A DNA stretch of 64,000 nucleotides, taken from the NCBI RefSeq assembly GCF_900156285.1, contig NZ_FTNC01000011.1, positions 1 through 64,000 of the forward strand, given 5' to 3'. The notes under the pieces are model-generated. The model did no database searches, had not been told where the DNA came from, and was given only the letters and a program-made list of their open reading frames with translations. Source of the DNA: Halanaerobium kushneri. Its GTDB lineage: Bacteria > Bacillota > Halanaerobiia > Halanaerobiales > Halanaerobiaceae. Positions 61,196-64,000 of the stretch are shown piece by piece (within the stretch, counting starts at the first letter, position 1; the number at the start of each line of letters is the position of its first letter). The translations under genes were made by a program, and so were the position numbers.

Positions 61196-62560
61196 TTAAT
61201 TCTTTTCTAATAGTTGATCTGAAAGCTCAGTAATATCTCCTGCTCCAACAGTCAAAATAATATCTCCAGCTTCAGCCTCAGTTAATAGTTTATCTTTGAT
61301 TTTCTTAAAGTCAGAACAATACTGACATTCTACATCTGAATTTTTAGCAATTTTGGCAGCAAATTCAGTCAGAGAAATTGGGTGAGATTTCTTTTCAGAG
61401 GCAGAAAAAATATCTGTTAAATATACCTGATCTGCATTAATAAAAGAAAAAGAAAATTCATCTAAAAATTTCCTGGTTCTGCTGTATCTGTGAGGCTGAA
61501 AAACAACTCTAATTTTTTTATAATTCATTTTTTTTACTGCTTTTAAAAGTTCTCTGATTTCAGTAGGATGGTGAGCATAATCATCTACCAGATCAACTTG
61601 AGAATTTTTTATTTTTCCTTTTAACTCAAACCTGCGGCCAACTCCACTAAAATCTTTTAAAGCCAATTTAATTGCTTCAATATCAATATTTAGTCTGTAA
61701 GCTGCTGCCGCTGCCCCAAGAGCATTGTAAAGATTGTATTCTCCAGGAACAGAAAGTTCAATTTGAGCTATAAAGTTATCCTGATAATAAAAATCAAAAG
61801 AACTCTCAAAGTTATTATATTCAATATTTTTACCAGTAAACTCTCCATCTGATAGAGAAAAAGTGCTGATTTTTCTTCTTTTTGCAAAGAGGGAATTCAA
61901 ATTATTATCGTCTTTATTATATAATAGAATTGACTGCTTGTCATTCTTATCGGCAAATCTTTTAAAAATATTCATAAATTCATCCAAATCCTGATAAAAA
62001 TCAGGGTGATCCAGTTCCAAATTATTTAATAAAAGTAAATAGGGATCAAAATAAAGAAAAGAGCCATCACTTTCATCAGCCTCAGTAATAAAATATTCTC
62101 CTTTACCATCTGCTATATTACCATTAAGTTCTTTAAGAAAACCTCCCACCATAACTGCGGGGTCTTTTTTAGCTTTTTTGAAAATTGCAGCAATCATTGC
62201 TGTCACTGTTGTTTTGCCATGAGTCCCAGCAACAGCAATAGTTTTTTTATCTCTCATCAGATAGGCAAGCATTTCTGCTCTCTTTACAATTTTTATCCCC
62301 GCTTTTTTAGCTGCTTTAATTTCGGGGTTATCAGCTGGAATAGCACTGGTTTTTACTATTAAATCTGCTCCTTCAATATTAGCGGCTGCATGACCAATAA
62401 ACAGCTCAACATCATATTTTTTTAATAAGTCCAGATATTTGCTGTATTTTAAATCTGAACCACTTACTTTATAACCTCTTTCAGCCAGGATTTCTGCAAT
62501 ACCACTCATAGAAACCCCACCAATACCAATTAAGTGAATATGCGAATTTTTATTAAGCAA
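61196..62560 (-). CDS. murC: UDP-N-acetylmuramate-L-alanine ligase
   Basis: MurC adds L-Ala to UDP-MurNAc in peptidoglycan precursor synthesis. About 454 residues. The Rossmann domain starts HLIGIGGVSMSGIAEIL, the central ATP-binding GTHGKTTVTAMIA motif is near residue 110, EADESDGSFL follows, and the C-terminal domain has DDYAHHPTEI (about 335) and FQPHRYSRT. The TTG start at 62560 has AGGG 8 bases upstream; a GTG at 62569 lies on that sequence. It follows murG. Confidence 0.96.
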   Translation of the reverse strand: MLNKNSHIHLIGIGGVSMSGIAEILAERGYKVSGSDLKYSKYLDLLKKYDVELFIGHAAANIEGADLIVKTSAIPADNPEIKAAKKAGIKIVKRAEMLAYLMRDKKTIAVAGTHGKTTVTAMIAAIFKKAKKDPAVMVGGFLKELNGNIADGKGEYFITEADESDGSFLYFDPYLLLLNNLELDHPDFYQDLDEFMNIFKRFADKNDKQSILLYNKDDNNLNSLFAKRRKISTFSLSDGEFTGKNIEYNNFESSFDFYYQDNFIAQIELSVPGEYNLYNALGAAAAAYRLNIDIEAIKLALKDFSGVGRRFELKGKIKNSQVDLVDDYAHHPTEIRELLKAVKKMNYKKIRVVFQPHRYSRTRKFLDEFSFSFINADQVYLTDIFSASEKKSHPISLTEFAAKIAKNSDVECQYCSDFKKIKDKLLTEAEAGDIILTVGAGDITELSDQLLEKN

Positions 62561-62611
62561 AATAATCACCCTAAACTATATATTATATAAAAATATTGAA
62601 TAAAAGTATTC

Positions 62612-63715
62612 TTATTCTGATGTTAATTTTTCAATTACTTTAATTAATTTTTTGAGAGAATCTTCTTGAGAAAGAGCCCCAGCTGCCTCTGACATTGAGC
62701 GCAGCTTTTCCTCATCTTCAATAATCTCCCTAACTTTATCTAACAAAATCCTCCCACTAAGCTCTGATTCTTCCAGCAAAACTGCAGCACCATTTTTTTG
62801 TAGTGCCTGAGCATTAAGCAGCTGATGATTTTCTGCTGCTCCTGCAAAAGGAATTAAAATTGACGCTTTTTTTGAACTAGTAATCTCAGAAAGACCTGTT
62901 GCCCCCGCTCTAGCTATAATTATATCAGCAGCTGTTAAAGCATATTCCATCTCATCTAAATAATCAATAATCTTTAGCTGAGGTTTTTCGGGATCAATAC
63001 CCCATTTTTTAAGCTGATCAATAAGCAAGCTGTAATTTTTTTTACCACTTAGATGAATAATTTGAATGTTGTTTTGAAGCGCATATTGGTAAAGTTCTAC
63101 AACATTCTGATTAATCACTTCAGCTCCCAGGCTGCCTCCAGTTATTAAAATTGTTTTTAACTCAGTCTGTAAATTTAATTCCTGATGAGCACGCTCCGAA
63201 TCTACATTAAATATTCGAGGACGGACAGGATTACCTGTAATTCTTATTTTTTTTTGGCTAATATTAAAATATTCACCTGCTTCTGGGAAATTCAAACAAA
63301 CTCGGTCAACCACCCTGGCCAGTAATTTATTTGTAATTCCAGGATAGGCGTTCTGTTCATGGATTACTGTTTTTTTCCCTAACAGAGCTCCAGCTAAAAC
63401 AACTGGTCCAGCTACAAAGCCTCCAGTACCAATTATAACATCTGGCTTAAACTCTAAAATTAATTTAATAGCTCTAAAAAAAGCCTTAGAATTATAAAAT
63501 ATTGAAGATATAATTTTAGTTGAAATTTTACGAGGAAGTGGTCTCACAGCAAGCCCTTCAAAATTAAAATTTGCTGCTGGAACAATTTCTGATTCCATCC
63601 GATAATCAGATCCAAGATATAAAATTTCCCAATCTTTATTTTTTAATTCTTCAGCAACAGCAAGAGCTGGATAGATATGTCCACCTGTTCCACCACCTGT
63701 AATAATTGCTTTCAT
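62612..63715 (-). CDS. murG: Undecaprenyl-PP-MurNAc-pentapeptide GlcNAc transferase
   Basis: MurG adds GlcNAc to lipid I to make lipid II at the inner membrane face. The 367-residue GT-B glycosyltransferase has the GGGTGGHIYPALAVAEEL loop at the N-terminus, HEQNAYPGITN (about residue 121), TGGSLGAEVIN (about 190) and the UDP-GlcNAc-binding ARAGATGLSEI (about 265). ATG at 63715 has AAGGATGAG upstream; an in-frame ATG seven codons earlier overlaps ftsW. It is preceded by ftsW with a gap of 7 bases. Confidence 0.97.
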   Translation of the reverse strand: MKAIITGGGTGGHIYPALAVAEELKNKDWEILYLGSDYRMESEIVPAANFNFEGLAVRPLPRKISTKIISSIFYNSKAFFRAIKLILEFKPDVIIGTGGFVAGPVVLAGALLGKKTVIHEQNAYPGITNKLLARVVDRVCLNFPEAGEYFNISQKKIRITGNPVRPRIFNVDSERAHQELNLQTELKTILITGGSLGAEVINQNVVELYQYALQNNIQIIHLSGKKNYSLLIDQLKKWGIDPEKPQLKIIDYLDEMEYALTAADIIIARAGATGLSEITSSKKASILIPFAGAAENHQLLNAQALQKNGAAVLLEESELSGRILLDKVREIIEDEEKLRSMSEAAGALSQEDSLKKLIKVIEKLTSE

Positions 63716-63722
63716 AAATTTC

Positions 63723-64000
63723 TCATCCTTCAACATAACATGATATATTTAACAATAAACTTAATGCCACTAAGTTAATAACAAGTGAAGAACCACCATA
63801 ACTAATAAGCGGCAGAGTAATTCCGGTAACTGGCATCAAAGAGGTTACGACTGCCATATTTATTAAAGCCTGAATAACTATCATTGAAGTTATTCCTACA
63901 GCCAGCATTGATCCAAAAACATCATCAACTTTAGCTGCAATTTTCAAACCACGCCAGGCCAGCAAAAAATACAAACTTATAATAAACAAAGTCCCCAGCA
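63723..64000 (-). CDS. ftsW: SEDS-family peptidoglycan polymerase FtsW (C-terminal part, cut by window edge)
   Basis: The C-terminal 91 residues of a SEDS protein are visible. They include the last three to four membrane helices and the diagnostic motifs GITSMIVIQALINMAVVTSLMPVTGITLPLISYGGSSL, of which PVTGITLPLISYGGSS is the FtsW/RodA/SpoVE signature. The frame continues to the window edge, so the N-terminus lies outside. FtsW rather than RodA is inferred from its place before murG in the division cluster. Confidence 0.93.
   Translation of the reverse strand, partial: LGTLFIISLYFLLAWRGLKIAAKVDDVFGSMLAVGITSMIVIQALINMAVVTSLMPVTGITLPLISYGGSSLVINLVALSLLLNISCYVEG

Overview
The window is an AT-rich, gene-dense bacterial chromosome segment. 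Almost all of it is conserved housekeeping genes on the minus strand; only rpmB, rqcH and a MATE transporter lie on the plus strand. It looks like a low-GC anaerobic Firmicute, most likely of the Halanaerobiales (Halanaerobium-like). The reasons are a remA-gmk-rpoZ-coaBC / priA-def-fmt-rsmB-rlmN-prpC-prkC-rsgA-rpe-thiN / rpmB / asp23-fakA-recG order typical of Firmicutes, a complete V/A-type ATPase operon, an A-type flavodiiron protein, T-box control of ileS, and hints of a two-membrane envelope: a peptide-binding protein with an ordinary signal peptide instead of a lipobox, an Lnt homologue and a HlyD-like adaptor. No spoIIGA-sigE-sigG genes follow ftsZ and no spoVM is seen, which fits a non-sporulating lineage. 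The species is inferred, not proven.

Layout. 1-340: the end of an insertion sequence (N-terminus of a transposase) abutting a C-terminally short patatin gene. 340-8463: yccF, a UbiA-type prenyltransferase, coaD, rsmD, recG, a DegV/FakB protein, fakA and asp23, read leftward from a promoter near 8500. 8626-9060: divergent rpmB with a structured leader. 9068-22108: a long leftward run priA-def-fmt-yugP-rsmB-rlmN-prpC-prkC-rsgA-rpe-thiN-malic enzyme. 22146-23480: metK as a single unit with its own promoter and terminator. 23491-27983: an oligopeptide ABC transporter (binding protein, two permeases) followed by lgt. 28039-30412: remA-gmk-rpoZ-coaBC, divergent from rqcH (30454-32267). 32264-38850: lnt, an EF-G paralogue, a flavodiiron protein, rluD and lspA. 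38963-40379: a MATE transporter and a bidirectional terminator. 40378-51145: a two-component system (response regulator, histidine kinase) running directly into the nine-gene V-ATPase operon. 51347-54545: ileS with an Ile T-box leader and promoter. 54597-64000: division and wall cluster ftsW-murG-murC-ftsQ-ftsA-ftsZ-HlyD-yggS-yggT-ylmH-divIVA, reading leftward.

How the parts work together. Lgt, LspA and the Lnt homologue would form the lipoprotein path. FakA and the DegV protein would form a fatty-acid kinase. PrkC and PrpC form the wall-sensing Ser/Thr kinase and phosphatase pair beside RsgA. Def, Fmt, RsmB, RlmN, RqcH, L28 and IleS serve translation. The division block runs from lipid II synthesis (MurG, MurC) to FtsQ, FtsA, FtsZ and DivIVA.

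I found no obvious multi-gene novel system. The strongest anomalies are a PriA that has lost helicase motifs I, II and VI but keeps its zinc-binding region; an Lnt homologue with no cysteine anywhere, hence no catalytic nucleophile; a two-component system abutting the V-ATPase operon; a tandem hairpin-forming repeat inside that operon; a HlyD-like gene where sepF usually sits; and an IS end whose hairpin would hide the transposase ribosome-binding site from read-through transcripts. No tRNA, rRNA or CRISPR array was recognised.
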